Assembly (NCBI GenBank): GCA_016191985.1
Contig: JACPVB010000069.1
Location: 1 to 6,745 of the forward strand
Source: Chloroflexota bacterium
GTDB taxonomy: Bacteria > Chloroflexota > Anaerolineae > Anaerolineales > Villigracilaceae
Length of the DNA: 6,745 nucleotides
Reading direction: 5' to 3'
Under the pieces are notes generated by a model that ran no database searches, was not told where the DNA came from, and saw only the letters and a list, made by a program, of their open reading frames with translations. The position numbers and the translations under genes were made by a program. Of this stretch, positions 1 to 5,983 are shown in pieces; position 1 is the stretch's first letter; each line of letters begins with the position of its first letter.

Positions 1-21
1 AACATCGATTGCGATAGTCAT
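1..21 (-). CDS. N-terminus of an unidentified protein, cut by the window edge
   Basis: Only seven codons are visible, reading M-T-I-A-I-D-V from an ATG at 21-19. The start is supported by a full Shine-Dalgarno sequence AGGAGG (26-31 on the minus strand) four bases upstream, and by an AT-rich leader with a TATAAA box (47-52) about 25 bases before the ATG that could be a -10 element; no matching -35 is evident. The gene lies on the same strand as everything else but is separated from the sugar genes by a terminator and the insertion sequence, so it probably has its own promoter. Seven residues are too few to suggest a product. Confidence refers to the existence of a gene start, not to function. 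Confidence 0.6.
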
Positions 22-25
22 GTTG

Positions 26-31
26 CCTCCT
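26..31 (-). promoter_or_regulatory. Strong ribosome binding site of the left-edge gene
   Basis: The minus strand reads AGGAGG followed by CAAC and ATG. This near-ideal anti-16S match is the main evidence that a gene starts at 21 and continues beyond the window. Confidence 0.65.
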
Positions 32-67
32 GAATTTGTTTTATCCTTTATAGTGTAGCATTCATTA

Positions 68-82
68 ACTCACCTTACGCAG
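68..82 (+). repeat. Left arm of an outer inverted repeat
   Basis: The 15-mer ACTCACCTTACGCAG is matched, inverted and with a single mismatch, by CTGTGTAAGGTGAGT at 1608-1622. Without the insertion sequence and one target copy, the two arms would enclose about 300 bp. This may mark the ends of a small non-autonomous element or an old IS remnant. No clean target duplication outside the arms is convincing; ATTAA occurs at 64-68 and again at 1624-1628, but the sequence there is AT-rich. Confidence 0.4.
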
Positions 83-86
83 TTCA

Positions 87-110
87 ATCCCGAAGGGATG
101 CAGGATTATA
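87..110. repeat. Small CCCGAAGGG palindrome with adjacent GATTATA motif
   Basis: ATCCC-GAA-GGGAT (87-99) is a perfect 5-bp stem with a three-base loop, followed closely by GATTATAGG. The combination of a CCGAAGG hairpin and a GATTATAG tail is one I recall as dispersed intergenic repeat material in several bacterial phyla, Chloroflexota included. On the minus strand 110-105 reads TATAAT, a perfect -10 hexamer, but no -35 sits at the right spacing, so I do not call a promoter. Confidence 0.4.
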
Positions 111-128
111 GGAAATTGGGCGGCGGGA

Positions 129-136
129 GCACTTAC
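129..136. repeat. Target site duplication, left copy (GCACTTAC)
   Basis: The eight bases GCACTTAC immediately left of the IS terminal repeat recur exactly at 1383-1390, immediately right of the other end. IS1-family elements usually duplicate 8-10 bp of target, so length and placement both fit. The match does not extend on either side. Confidence 0.9.
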
Positions 137-159
137 GGTGACACCACACTTAAACGTGG
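137..159 (+). repeat. Left terminal inverted repeat of the IS
   Basis: This begins GGTGACACC and ends AAACGTGG. It pairs with the inverted sequence at 1360-1382 (GGTAGCACC ... AAGCGTGG on the minus strand), with six mismatches in 23. The transposase stop codon follows at 160-162. Confidence 0.8.
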
Positions 160-1284
160 TCAAGCAGCCCATAGTTGAGCGAGTTTTAGCATGGTAGCGG
201 ACGGTCTTCCGCGTTGTTTGGGTATTTCCCATCGCAGCGGCGGAACCTTGAAGTTGAACAATTCAGCGGGTGTCCAATGGTGATCCGTCAATCTTGCGGC
301 GATGGCGGGAGTGCGTTGCACCCAGCGATATCCGAAAGAGCCAACGGACAATTTCAGCCGCAGACTAAGATGAAAGTCGCAGAAGTTATAAAAGCAGCCC
401 ACAAGGTACATGCTGGCAGTCAAGGTCTCAGCCTGTTGCGCCAAATTGCGGGTACGACGGGCTAAAGGCGAGATGCGCTGTCGAAAGGTAGCATTCAGGC
501 GTTCAATAAAAGCCGTGTTGATGACGCCTTGCCCTTGCGTCTTTTCGATGAGACGTACTATCCTGTCTTTTGCGCCTTGCACAATACGCCGCTCGACATG
601 GAGGATACCCTCTATACGTTGCTTGACCACTTGCACGATGTAGATATCAGACCATGAAACCATTTTGCAGCGTCCACTTTCTCCCTCTTGACGAGGGAAC
701 TTGCTCCGAAACGCATTCCGAAATGCACTCACATAACTGGCTAAACCATCCACCGCCAGCAATAGTGGACGACACAAAGCCATTTGACGCACTTTGTCTG
801 CCAAGGCTTGGATCAAATCCAGGTCGCGTTTGGAACTGACGGCCCCGCCCAGCCATAAGCGGGTCGGCACCCAAATTGCAAACGCCATCCACAGGATGCC
901 CCTCTGCATCTTGGCTTTGACTTCATCGGCTTGCACCTGTTCCAAATCATGTTGGCTACTTGCGACCAGGTGTTCGTGGACTTGCTGGCAATGCTTGCCT
1001 GCGCGTTGTTGCCAATCGCGCACCGTGCGCTCATCGAACCCAAAGGCCTTGACGATCGCCTGGACTGGACAACCATACGCCAGCAAGGTCAAAACTATCA
1101 TCACGGTGACTGGATTGGTGCGCAACCGATAGAAGATCGTGCCTGCTGTGGTGGTAAAGGTCTTCCCGCAAACATCACACAGACAGCGCTTGTCTTTCAA
1201 ACTGTGGACGTGAATGTTTCCTTTACCGACTTGTCCTCTTGCGGGGCATTCAATTTCAGGGCAAAATAGTTCTTGTGGGTTCAT
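160..1284 (-). CDS. IS1-family transposase (single-ORF type, DDE)
   Basis: The protein catalyses cut-and-join movement of the surrounding element. Numbered from the ATG at 1284 (374 residues), it opens with a zinc ribbon (C8, C13, then C36 and C39 as a CxxC pair in CDVCGKTF), then a helix-turn-helix region around residues 60-95 (YGCPVQAIVKAFGFDERTVRDW). The DDE catalytic core follows: D120 in QADEVKAK, D179 in LLLAVDGLASY and E261 in NTAFIERLNATFRQR. The classic IS1 transposase needs a -1 frameshift between insA and insB; here one continuous frame encodes everything, as in the IS1 subgroup common in Chloroflexota, cyanobacteria and archaea. The frame also allows an upstream TTG start at 1314 giving 384 residues. 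I prefer the ATG because relatives I remember begin MNPQE, but neither start has a good Shine-Dalgarno sequence. Confidence 0.9.
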   Translation of the reverse strand: MNPQELFCPEIECPARGQVGKGNIHVHSLKDKRCLCDVCGKTFTTTAGTIFYRLRTNPVTVMIVLTLLAYGCPVQAIVKAFGFDERTVRDWQQRAGKHCQQVHEHLVASSQHDLEQVQADEVKAKMQRGILWMAFAIWVPTRLWLGGAVSSKRDLDLIQALADKVRQMALCRPLLLAVDGLASYVSAFRNAFRSKFPRQEGESGRCKMVSWSDIYIVQVVKQRIEGILHVERRIVQGAKDRIVRLIEKTQGQGVINTAFIERLNATFRQRISPLARRTRNLAQQAETLTASMYLVGCFYNFCDFHLSLRLKLSVGSFGYRWVQRTPAIAARLTDHHWTPAELFNFKVPPLRWEIPKQRGRPSATMLKLAQLWAA

Positions 1285-1359
1285 TGGCAACTTTCGTGAT
1301 TTGGTAGTCGCCAAAGTTTGCCAATGAATCCCATTTTTTGCAAGATTTACGCCGCTGCT

Positions 1360-1382
1360 CCACGCTTTAGCGGGGTGCTACC
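1360..1382 (-). repeat. Right terminal inverted repeat of the IS
   Basis: Read on the minus strand it starts GGTAGCACC and ends AAGCGTGG, mirroring the left end at 137-159. It lies upstream of the transposase start and would be expected to overlap or adjoin its promoter. Confidence 0.8.
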
Positions 1383-1390
1383 GCACTTAC
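1383..1390. repeat. Target site duplication, right copy (GCACTTAC)
   Basis: An exact copy of 129-136. Removing 137-1390 would restore the uninterrupted sequence GGCGGGAGCACTTACAGAAG as the pre-insertion site. Confidence 0.9.
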
Positions 1391-1440
1391 AGAAGATATC
1401 CAATTATTCTGATTAACTTTAATTGGTAAACTTTGTGTCA

Positions 1441-1510
1441 TGTCATGCTGAGCGAAGCGAAGCATCTCTACGACTGAGAAAGAGACCCTTCGCTGGCGCT
1501 CAGGGTGACA
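1441..1510. repeat. Dispersed palindromic repeat, TGTCATGCTGAGCG type
   Basis: The outer arms TGTCATGCTGAGCG (1441-1454) and its inverted partner (1497-1510) agree at 12 of 14 positions. Inner arms AGCGAAGCATCTC (1456-1468) and inverted GAGACCCTTCGCT (1482-1494) agree at 11 of 13, so the whole 70 bases can fold into one long stem with a short loop. Sequences of this form (GTCATxCTGAGCGAAGCGAAG...) are, from memory, highly repeated in Anaerolineae and some other environmental bacteria. It resembles REP or MITE-like non-autonomous elements. No gene is encoded. Confidence 0.7.
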
Positions 1511-1607
1511 TACTGTAAGGGAATCCGAGTTGACCTGAATATTTGACCTATTTCAATATGAGCGAGACAAGCCGTCAACACAGCGCCTTCAGGGTCATCA
1601 AGCTTTT

Positions 1608-1622
1608 CTGTGTAAGGTGAGT
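1608..1622 (-). repeat. Right arm of the outer inverted repeat
   Basis: CTGTGTAAGGTGAGT is the inverted partner of 68-82, with 14 of 15 positions matching. It sits just downstream of the terminator of the sugar-gene unit, on the far side of the IS and the 70-bp palindrome from its partner. Confidence 0.4.
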
Positions 1623-1630
1623 GATTAATT

Positions 1631-1659
1631 AAAAACTCTCCCTGTCACAGGAGAGATTT
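1631..1659 (-). terminator. Rho-independent terminator after the mutarotase-like gene
   Basis: On the minus strand the stem CTCTC-CTG pairs with CAG-G-GAGAG across a TGA loop with one bulged G, and is followed directly by TTTTTAATTAA. It starts about 57 bases after the stop codon of the mutarotase-like gene, in the right orientation to end the sugar-gene transcript before it reaches the insertion sequence. Confidence 0.75.
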
Positions 1660-1716
1660 CAACCCGTCCAAGCGGATAGGTATCGGTGTGCTGCCAACGT
1701 CTTGCGCGGTATGAAA

Positions 1717-2571
1717 TCACCCAGCGGCTAGCGCCTGCTGTATTTCCTGTGGCAAAGAATCCAACCCGTAAAAAATATCCCACGTCTCCGTGTGATTCAC
1801 CGAAGCGTCGGGGTCCAACCTATTAAGAGGCGCCAGGCTTTCAAGTTCCACAAATTGATCGTTGCAATATATTTCCGCGTTGCAGTTGTTGTCCGGGTGG
1901 CGCGAACCAACATGCACGTCAAACGTTTTGCGGAACAGGATTCCGTCCAGCCAATAGGCTATCCAGCCAGCCGAATTGAAATACCCCATTTTGAAAGGCG
2001 GCAGGATCGCATCCGCCTTAAACAAAACAAATTTGTCATCCAACTTCAGCCGGGGGTCGTTGATGCGGGTGTAGGGCCAGAGTGAAACATAGCGATTCGG
2101 AAGCAGTCCCGCGTAATCCATGCTCCCGACCGGCATCGGCAAAATGACCGTGCCGCCCAGACGAAACTGGGTAATTGTCCACGGGGCCAATTCAATAGGC
2201 CACAGGCCGTCGTTGATGAGCGTGTGAGTCAACGTGGCGGAGGGTCTATCCGTGGCCATGCAAATTTTAATTTGCTTGCGAATTCTTGTGCCTGGCTCCG
2301 TTTGAGTCTCAAGCAGCACACCGTCAGGCAGGTCGCTGATCGCAAGCTCACCCACGTCTGGAATATATGTGCGCGGCATGGCTTCCGGGGCATGCCATAA
2401 ACGATGTCCGCCGCGAAAATGAAAGTCACCATACGGCGTGGGGACTGGTGGAAAATCATCCAGCTCTGCCAGCATATTCGGTTTGCCGTTAGGGAGAAGC
2501 CCCACGAGGCGCAATGAATGCGTCAGATATTCGATTTGCAAAAAGTTGCTTTTCAAGATGCGTTTGTTCAT
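1717..2571 (-). CDS. Galactose-mutarotase-like (aldose 1-epimerase-related) protein
   Basis: The 284-residue protein has no signal peptide or membrane segment and is expected in the cytoplasm. Its sequence has the look of the galactose mutarotase-like beta-sandwich superfamily: a GGHRLWHAPE motif (54-63), a paired-strand segment LTHTLINDGLWPIELAPWTIT (114-134), a WPYTRI motif (165-170) and the closing FVELESLAPL...VNHTETWDI segment (240-266) typical of this fold. It is not a standard GalM and may belong to a less studied branch. By context it could interconvert anomers of a sugar or bind a sugar handled by the neighbouring genes; the substrate is inferred only. It starts 26 bp after the reductase stop codon, so the two are probably cotranscribed. 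The ATG at 2571 has only a weak GGGA five bases upstream. Confidence 0.65.
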   Translation of the reverse strand: MNKRILKSNFLQIEYLTHSLRLVGLLPNGKPNMLAELDDFPPVPTPYGDFHFRGGHRLWHAPEAMPRTYIPDVGELAISDLPDGVLLETQTEPGTRIRKQIKICMATDRPSATLTHTLINDGLWPIELAPWTITQFRLGGTVILPMPVGSMDYAGLLPNRYVSLWPYTRINDPRLKLDDKFVLFKADAILPPFKMGYFNSAGWIAYWLDGILFRKTFDVHVGSRHPDNNCNAEIYCNDQFVELESLAPLNRLDPDASVNHTETWDIFYGLDSLPQEIQQALAAG

Positions 2572-2597
2572 GATGATCCCGTTTCAATAGCAAAGGT

Positions 2598-3581
2598 TTA
2601 CCAATAATTATGTACCAAATCGCGGATACGATTGTCGTAGATCGCGCGAACTTTTTCCATCGCCTCGGGACTCAGGGACGGCAGGTCTGCCGCTTTGACA
2701 TTGTCCTCGGCTTGAGCTGGGTTTTTCGCACCAGGAATGGTGCATGTCACGGCATCGAACATCAAAATCCAGCGCAGAGCGAACTGCGGCATGGTCCAGC
2801 CTGCGGGTACGAGTGCGCGTAATTCTTCAACGGCTTTCAAGCCTGCTTCATAATCCACACCTGAAAAGGTCTCACCACGGTCAAAGGATTCACCGTGACG
2901 ATTGAAGGCGCGGTGATCGCCCGCTTCAAAACTGGACTTTGTTGTTAATTTGCCAGTCAACAAGCCACTCGCGAGCGGCACACGTGCCAGAATGCCAACC
3001 TTGCGGCGAATGGCTTCGGAGAAGAACAATTCAGCGGGCCGCTGGCGGAAAATATTAAAAATAATTTGCACGGTCTGCACATTGGGATATTCAATGGCCT
3101 TGAGCGCTTCTTCCACTTTCTCAACACTCACGCCGTAAAAGCGTAATTTACCAGCCTGCACGAGATCATCCAACACACCGAATGTTTCAGGCATGTAAAA
3201 GACTTCGGTGGGTGGGCAGTGCAATTGCAAGAGGTCAATGGCTTCGGTGTTGAGATTTTTCAAACTGCGCTCGACGAAAGCCGTGAGATTTGCACGACTA
3301 TAGCTGCCCGCCACATGCGGATCGAGTCTTCGCCCAGCCTTGGTTGCCACATAGATGTTTTCTTTTCGCTCTTTACGGAGTTGTGCTACCAAACGCTCCG
3401 AACGCCCATCGCCGTAGACATCGGCTGTGTCGATGAAGTTAACTCCCAAATCAATGGAGCGATGTAATGCTGCCAGAGAATCTTTATCGTCCACATTGCC
3501 CCAGGAGCCGCCGATTGCCCATGCGCCAAATGAAACGGTTGAAACCTTCCAGCCTGTACGTCCAAGTTCACGATATTGCAT
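2598..3581 (-). CDS. Aldo/keto reductase
   Basis: An NAD(P)H-dependent oxidoreductase of 327 residues, a usual length for this TIM-barrel family. The catalytic tetrad is complete: D51 and Y56 in DTADVYG, K81 in ATKAGRR and H121 in LLQLHCPP. The N-terminus MQYRELGRTGWKVS and the segment RVPLASGLLTGKLT (about 200-213) are typical of the bacterial AKR group that includes YdjG, IolS and related enzymes. The IPGAKNPAQAEDNV segment (about 283-296) is the usual C-terminal cofactor-binding part. AAGGAA seven bases before the ATG supports the start. It follows araA by 67 bp with a terminator-like hairpin between, and precedes the mutarotase-like gene by 26 bp. The substrate cannot be read from the sequence; a sugar or sugar-derived carbonyl is suggested only by the neighbours. 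Confidence 0.9.
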   Translation of the reverse strand: MQYRELGRTGWKVSTVSFGAWAIGGSWGNVDDKDSLAALHRSIDLGVNFIDTADVYGDGRSERLVAQLRKERKENIYVATKAGRRLDPHVAGSYSRANLTAFVERSLKNLNTEAIDLLQLHCPPTEVFYMPETFGVLDDLVQAGKLRFYGVSVEKVEEALKAIEYPNVQTVQIIFNIFRQRPAELFFSEAIRRKVGILARVPLASGLLTGKLTTKSSFEAGDHRAFNRHGESFDRGETFSGVDYEAGLKAVEELRALVPAGWTMPQFALRWILMFDAVTCTIPGAKNPAQAEDNVKAADLPSLSPEAMEKVRAIYDNRIRDLVHNYW

Positions 3582-3597
3582 GATGTATTTCCTTCGT

Positions 3598-3637
3598 TCA
3601 AAAGAAACCCTAAAGGTCTTTAAGACCTTTAGGGTTT
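3598..3637 (-). terminator. Palindromic hairpin with T-rich tail after araA
   Basis: Positions 3605-3620 and 3622-3637 are perfect inverted copies (AAACCCTAAAGGTCTT) around a single central base. On the minus strand the stem ends GGGTTT and runs into CTTTTG, giving a T-rich tail. It lies 11 bases after the araA stop codon and 24 bases before the reductase start, so it should end or strongly reduce transcription leaving araA. The reductase Shine-Dalgarno lies just beyond it, so reductase expression needs read-through or a promoter that I cannot see. Confidence 0.75.
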
Positions 3638-3648
3638 ATGAAGTGAGT

Positions 3649-5154
3649 TTATAAACCTTTATTCAAATGATAGTACAAATCATTCCAGCGCAATTTCTCG
3701 CGGAATTCCTGCACGCGGGTGTTCTCGTCGATGGCCAGGAATTCGATGCCAGCCATGTCGGCGAAATCTTGCAGGTGCTCGACGTTGACCGAATAGCTGA
3801 AACTGGTGTGATGCGCTCCGCCTGCATAGATCCATGCAGCGGCGGCGACGGAAAGGTTAGGGCGCGGAATCCACAACGCGCGCGCCACGGGCAGCTTGGG
3901 AAGCGGCGCATCATTCGGGAGAACATCCACGACGTTGGCAACCATGCGGAAGCGGTCCCCCATGTGGACGATGCTTGCGCCGACGGCAGGTCCCGTCTGC
4001 GAGTCAAAGACCAATCGGACAGGATCCGCCTTCCCCCCGATCCCGAGCGGATGAATTTCCAGTTTCGGTTTGCCAGATGCAATCGATTCGCAAATCTCCA
4101 GCATGTGCGCGCCGAGGTTCTTGTCACCGCTGGCGCTGAAATGATAGGTGTAATCTTCCATGAAGCTGACGCCGCCTTCCAGTCCCGCATTCATGACCTT
4201 CATGGCACGCACGAGCGCGGAGGTTTTCCAATCGCCTTCTGCGCCGAAGCCGTAGCCGTCGCGCATCAGACGTTGGACAGCCAGACCAGGGAGTTGGGTC
4301 AGCCCGTGCAGGTCTTCGAATGTGGTCGTGAAAGCCTTGAAGTTGCCCGCGCTCAAGAAGTTGCGCAGACCGAGTTCGATGCGCGCGCCATCGCGCAGAG
4401 AGGCATGTTTCGCGCCGCCAGGCTTAAGCTCCGTGACGACATCGTATTCATCGAGATAGGTCTTGACCAGTCCATCAATTTCCGCATCCGTAGCTTCGTT
4501 GACATACTTGACCAGATCGCCAACGCCGTATCCATTCACGGAATAGCCAAGTTGAATTTGTGCTTCGACCTTGTCGCCTTCGGTGACGGCGACTTCGCGC
4601 ATGTTGTCGCCGAAGCGTGCGACCTTGCCGCCCTGCCAATCTGCCCATGCGGATGCAGCTCGTGCCCACACGCCGAGTTGAGCTTGGACGGCATCGTCCT
4701 GCCAGTAGCCGACCACCACCTTGCGCTCGATGCGCAGGCGGCTGCCAATGAACCCGAATTCACGGTCGCCATGCGCGGATTGATTCAGGTTCATGAAGTC
4801 CATGTCAATCGTTGACCAGGGGATCTCGCGGTTGTACTGCGTGTGCAAATGCGCGAACGGTTTCTTGAGCAGGGTCAGACCCGCGATCCACATCTTGGCG
4901 GGGGAGAAGGTGTGCATCCACGCGATGAGACCGATGCAGTTTTTGGATGAGTTGGCTTCCAGACATAACTCACGAATGGCATCGGGCGTAGTGAGAACAG
5001 GTTTGAACACGACCTTCACGGGCAAATGCTTTGAAGCATCCAACGCGGCGGCAATTTCACGGGAATGTTCCGCTACTTGCTCCAATGTTTTGGGACCATA
5101 CAAATGCTGACTGCCTGTTACGAACCAAACCTCATTTTGTTTTAGATCGATCAT
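3649..5154 (-). CDS. araA: L-arabinose isomerase
   Basis: This enzyme converts L-arabinose to L-ribulose in the cytoplasm, the first step of bacterial arabinose use. The protein is 501 residues, matching the family length of about 500. The N-terminal EVWFVTGSQHLYG (8-20) is the family hallmark. The metal-binding and catalytic residues are present: E306 in GAEGDWK, E333 in FMEDYTYHF, H350 in LGAHMLE and the histidine pair H448/H449 in GGAHHT; the first three have the same numbering as in the E. coli enzyme. AAGGAG eight bases before the ATG at 5154 supports the start. It is the third gene of the kinase-araD-araA unit, 127 bp after araD, and that gap holds a palindromic repeat. A hairpin terminator follows. 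No truncation or substitution of a key residue is seen. Confidence 0.98.
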   Translation of the reverse strand: MIDLKQNEVWFVTGSQHLYGPKTLEQVAEHSREIAAALDASKHLPVKVVFKPVLTTPDAIRELCLEANSSKNCIGLIAWMHTFSPAKMWIAGLTLLKKPFAHLHTQYNREIPWSTIDMDFMNLNQSAHGDREFGFIGSRLRIERKVVVGYWQDDAVQAQLGVWARAASAWADWQGGKVARFGDNMREVAVTEGDKVEAQIQLGYSVNGYGVGDLVKYVNEATDAEIDGLVKTYLDEYDVVTELKPGGAKHASLRDGARIELGLRNFLSAGNFKAFTTTFEDLHGLTQLPGLAVQRLMRDGYGFGAEGDWKTSALVRAMKVMNAGLEGGVSFMEDYTYHFSASGDKNLGAHMLEICESIASGKPKLEIHPLGIGGKADPVRLVFDSQTGPAVGASIVHMGDRFRMVANVVDVLPNDAPLPKLPVARALWIPRPNLSVAAAAWIYAGGAHHTSFSYSVNVEHLQDFADMAGIEFLAIDENTRVQEFREKLRWNDLYYHLNKGL

Positions 5155-5162
5155 GATTGCAT

Positions 5163-5168
5163 CTCCTT
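5163..5168 (-). promoter_or_regulatory. Ribosome binding site of araA
   Basis: AAGGAG on the minus strand, eight bases before the araA ATG. It fixes the start in spite of an out-of-frame ATG (GAGATGC) that lies between it and the real start. It lies outside the adjacent palindrome (5179-5275), so folding of the repeat would leave it accessible. Confidence 0.7.
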
Positions 5169-5178
5169 GTATTGGGGT

Positions 5179-5275
5179 TCGTCATTGCGAGGAGGGTGTT
5201 AGCCCGTCGAAGCAATCTCCATATTGTGTTGTAGATTGCTTCGGGCAAAGAACAAGAGCGCCCTCGCAATGACGA
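5179..5275. repeat. Dispersed palindromic repeat inside the arabinose operon, CGTCATTGCGAGG type
   Basis: A 97-bp imperfect palindrome fills most of the gap between araD and araA. The outer arms TCGTCATTGCGAGG (5179-5192) and 5262-5275 are perfect inverted copies of 14 bp. The inner arms CGAAGCAATCT (5208-5218) and 5233-5243 are perfect over 11 bp and enclose a 14-base loop. The motif CGTCATTGCGAGG...GAAGCAATCTC is one I recall as a very abundant dispersed repeat in several phyla, including Chloroflexota. It would be transcribed as part of the operon mRNA and form a long hairpin without a T-run, so it is more likely an mRNA stability or processing element than a terminator. It carries no gene of its own. 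Confidence 0.75.
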
Positions 5276-5281
5276 TGATTA

Positions 5282-5971
5282 CTATTGTCCATAATAGGCG
5301 TTTGCGCCGTGTTTTCTCAGATAGCGTTTGTCTAGTAATTCTTGTTGCATTGGTTGAATATTGGGGTTGAGCAGCATGGTTTGGATGTTCATGAACGCAA
5401 CCTCTTCCATCACCACCGCATTGTGAACTGCATCCATCGCATCCTTGCCCCATGCAAACGGACCGTGACTGTAGACCACCACACCAGGGATCGCATCTGG
5501 GTTTTTATCTTTGAGGGTTTCGATGATGACCGTACCCGTTTCTTTCTCGTACTCGGCTTGGATCTCTTCGACAGTCATTTTTCTTGTGCAGGGGATTTCG
5601 CCGTAGAAATAATCACCTTGCGTGGTGCCAAGCGCCGCAATGCCACGCCCTGCCTGCGCGAAACTCGTCGCCCAGCGGCTGTGGGTGTGGACAATGCCGC
5701 CGATGTTGGGAAAGGCTTTGTACAATTCAAGATGCGTGGGCGTATCGGAGGAAGGCTTGAGTTTGCCATCCACGACCTTGCCCGTTTCCAACTCCACCAC
5801 CACCATGTCCGTTGCTTTCATCGTCTCATAAGCGACGCCAGAAGGCTTGATGACGACCAAGCCCTTCTCTCGATTAATGCCAGAGACATTGCCCCAAGTG
5901 AAGGTAACGAGTCCGTGTTTGGGGAGTAAAAGATTGGCTTGAAAGACTTGTTCTTTGAGTTTCTTCAACAT
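5282..5971 (-). CDS. araD: L-ribulose-5-phosphate 4-epimerase
   Basis: The enzyme epimerises L-ribulose-5-phosphate to D-xylulose-5-phosphate, the last step of the arabinose pathway, by a zinc-dependent retro-aldol mechanism in the cytoplasm. The 229-residue length fits the family (231 in E. coli). Metal and catalytic residues are visible: D76 in SSDTPTH, H95 and H97 in IVHTHSRWA, H169 in VVVYSHGPF, D120 in TTQGDYFYGEIP, and the C-terminal tyrosine Y227 in HGANAYYGQ. The phosphate-binding segments GNVSG (27-31) and PSG (43-45) are also present. GGAG five bases before the ATG supports the start. It follows the kinase by 31 bp and precedes araA by 127 bp. A related class II aldolase such as L-fuculose-phosphate aldolase is unlikely given the AraD-type C-terminus and the adjoining araA. 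Confidence 0.97.
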   Translation of the reverse strand: MLKKLKEQVFQANLLLPKHGLVTFTWGNVSGINREKGLVVIKPSGVAYETMKATDMVVVELETGKVVDGKLKPSSDTPTHLELYKAFPNIGGIVHTHSRWATSFAQAGRGIAALGTTQGDYFYGEIPCTRKMTVEEIQAEYEKETGTVIIETLKDKNPDAIPGVVVYSHGPFAWGKDAMDAVHNAVVMEEVAFMNIQTMLLNPNIQPMQQELLDKRYLRKHGANAYYGQ

Positions 5972-5983
5972 TATTTCTCCGTA

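Larger units (their letters stand above)
137..1382 (-). mobile_element. Complete IS1-family insertion sequence, 1246 bp
   Basis: The element is bounded by imperfect 23-bp terminal inverted repeats at 137-159 and 1360-1382, which agree at 17 of 23 positions. Both ends start with GGT, as IS1 ends do, and share the inner block CGTGG. A perfect 8-bp direct repeat GCACTTAC flanks it. It encodes one uninterrupted transposase on the minus strand whose stop codon directly abuts the left terminal repeat. The intact gene, ends and target duplication together indicate a fairly recent insertion that may still be mobile. It landed in intergenic DNA and interrupts no recognisable gene. Confidence 0.9.
1383..1716. 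other. Gene-free intergenic stretch between the IS and the mutarotase-like gene
   Basis: No credible gene is seen in these 334 bases. They hold, in order, the right target duplication, an AT-rich segment (1391-1440), a 70-bp imperfect palindrome (1441-1510), the right arm of an outer inverted repeat (1608-1622) and a terminator hairpin (1631-1659). The remaining 57 bases up to the gene end show nothing recognisable. Confidence 0.6.

Noticed and set aside
105..133. A minus-strand promoter based on TATAAT at 105-110
   Set aside because: No -35-like hexamer is present 16-18 bases upstream, and the hexamer is part of a motif that looks like a dispersed repeat.
1558..1620. A 20-codon plus-strand frame starting ATGAGCGAGACA
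   Set aside because: It is very short, lacks a Shine-Dalgarno sequence and overlaps the outer inverted repeat arm.
1471..1645. A minus-strand frame reading roughly INHSPYTEKLDDPEGAVLTACLAHIEIGQIF, possibly a gene remnant
   Set aside because: It has no start codon with a ribosome binding site, is bounded by stops within about 60 codons, and runs into the palindromic repeat. A decayed gene cannot be excluded, but I recognise no family.
3667..4815. A 382-codon open frame on the plus strand opposite araA
   Set aside because: It lies wholly antisense to a clear araA, has no recognisable domain, and its low-complexity arginine/alanine-rich sequence is what the codon use of araA produces in that antisense frame.
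1441..5275. The palindromic repeats as a CRISPR array
   Set aside because: The two repeats belong to different families, are several kilobases apart and have no regular spacers.
5342..5929. A 195-codon open frame on the plus strand opposite araD
   Set aside because: It is antisense to a fully supported AraD with all active-site residues and shows no family resemblance of its own.
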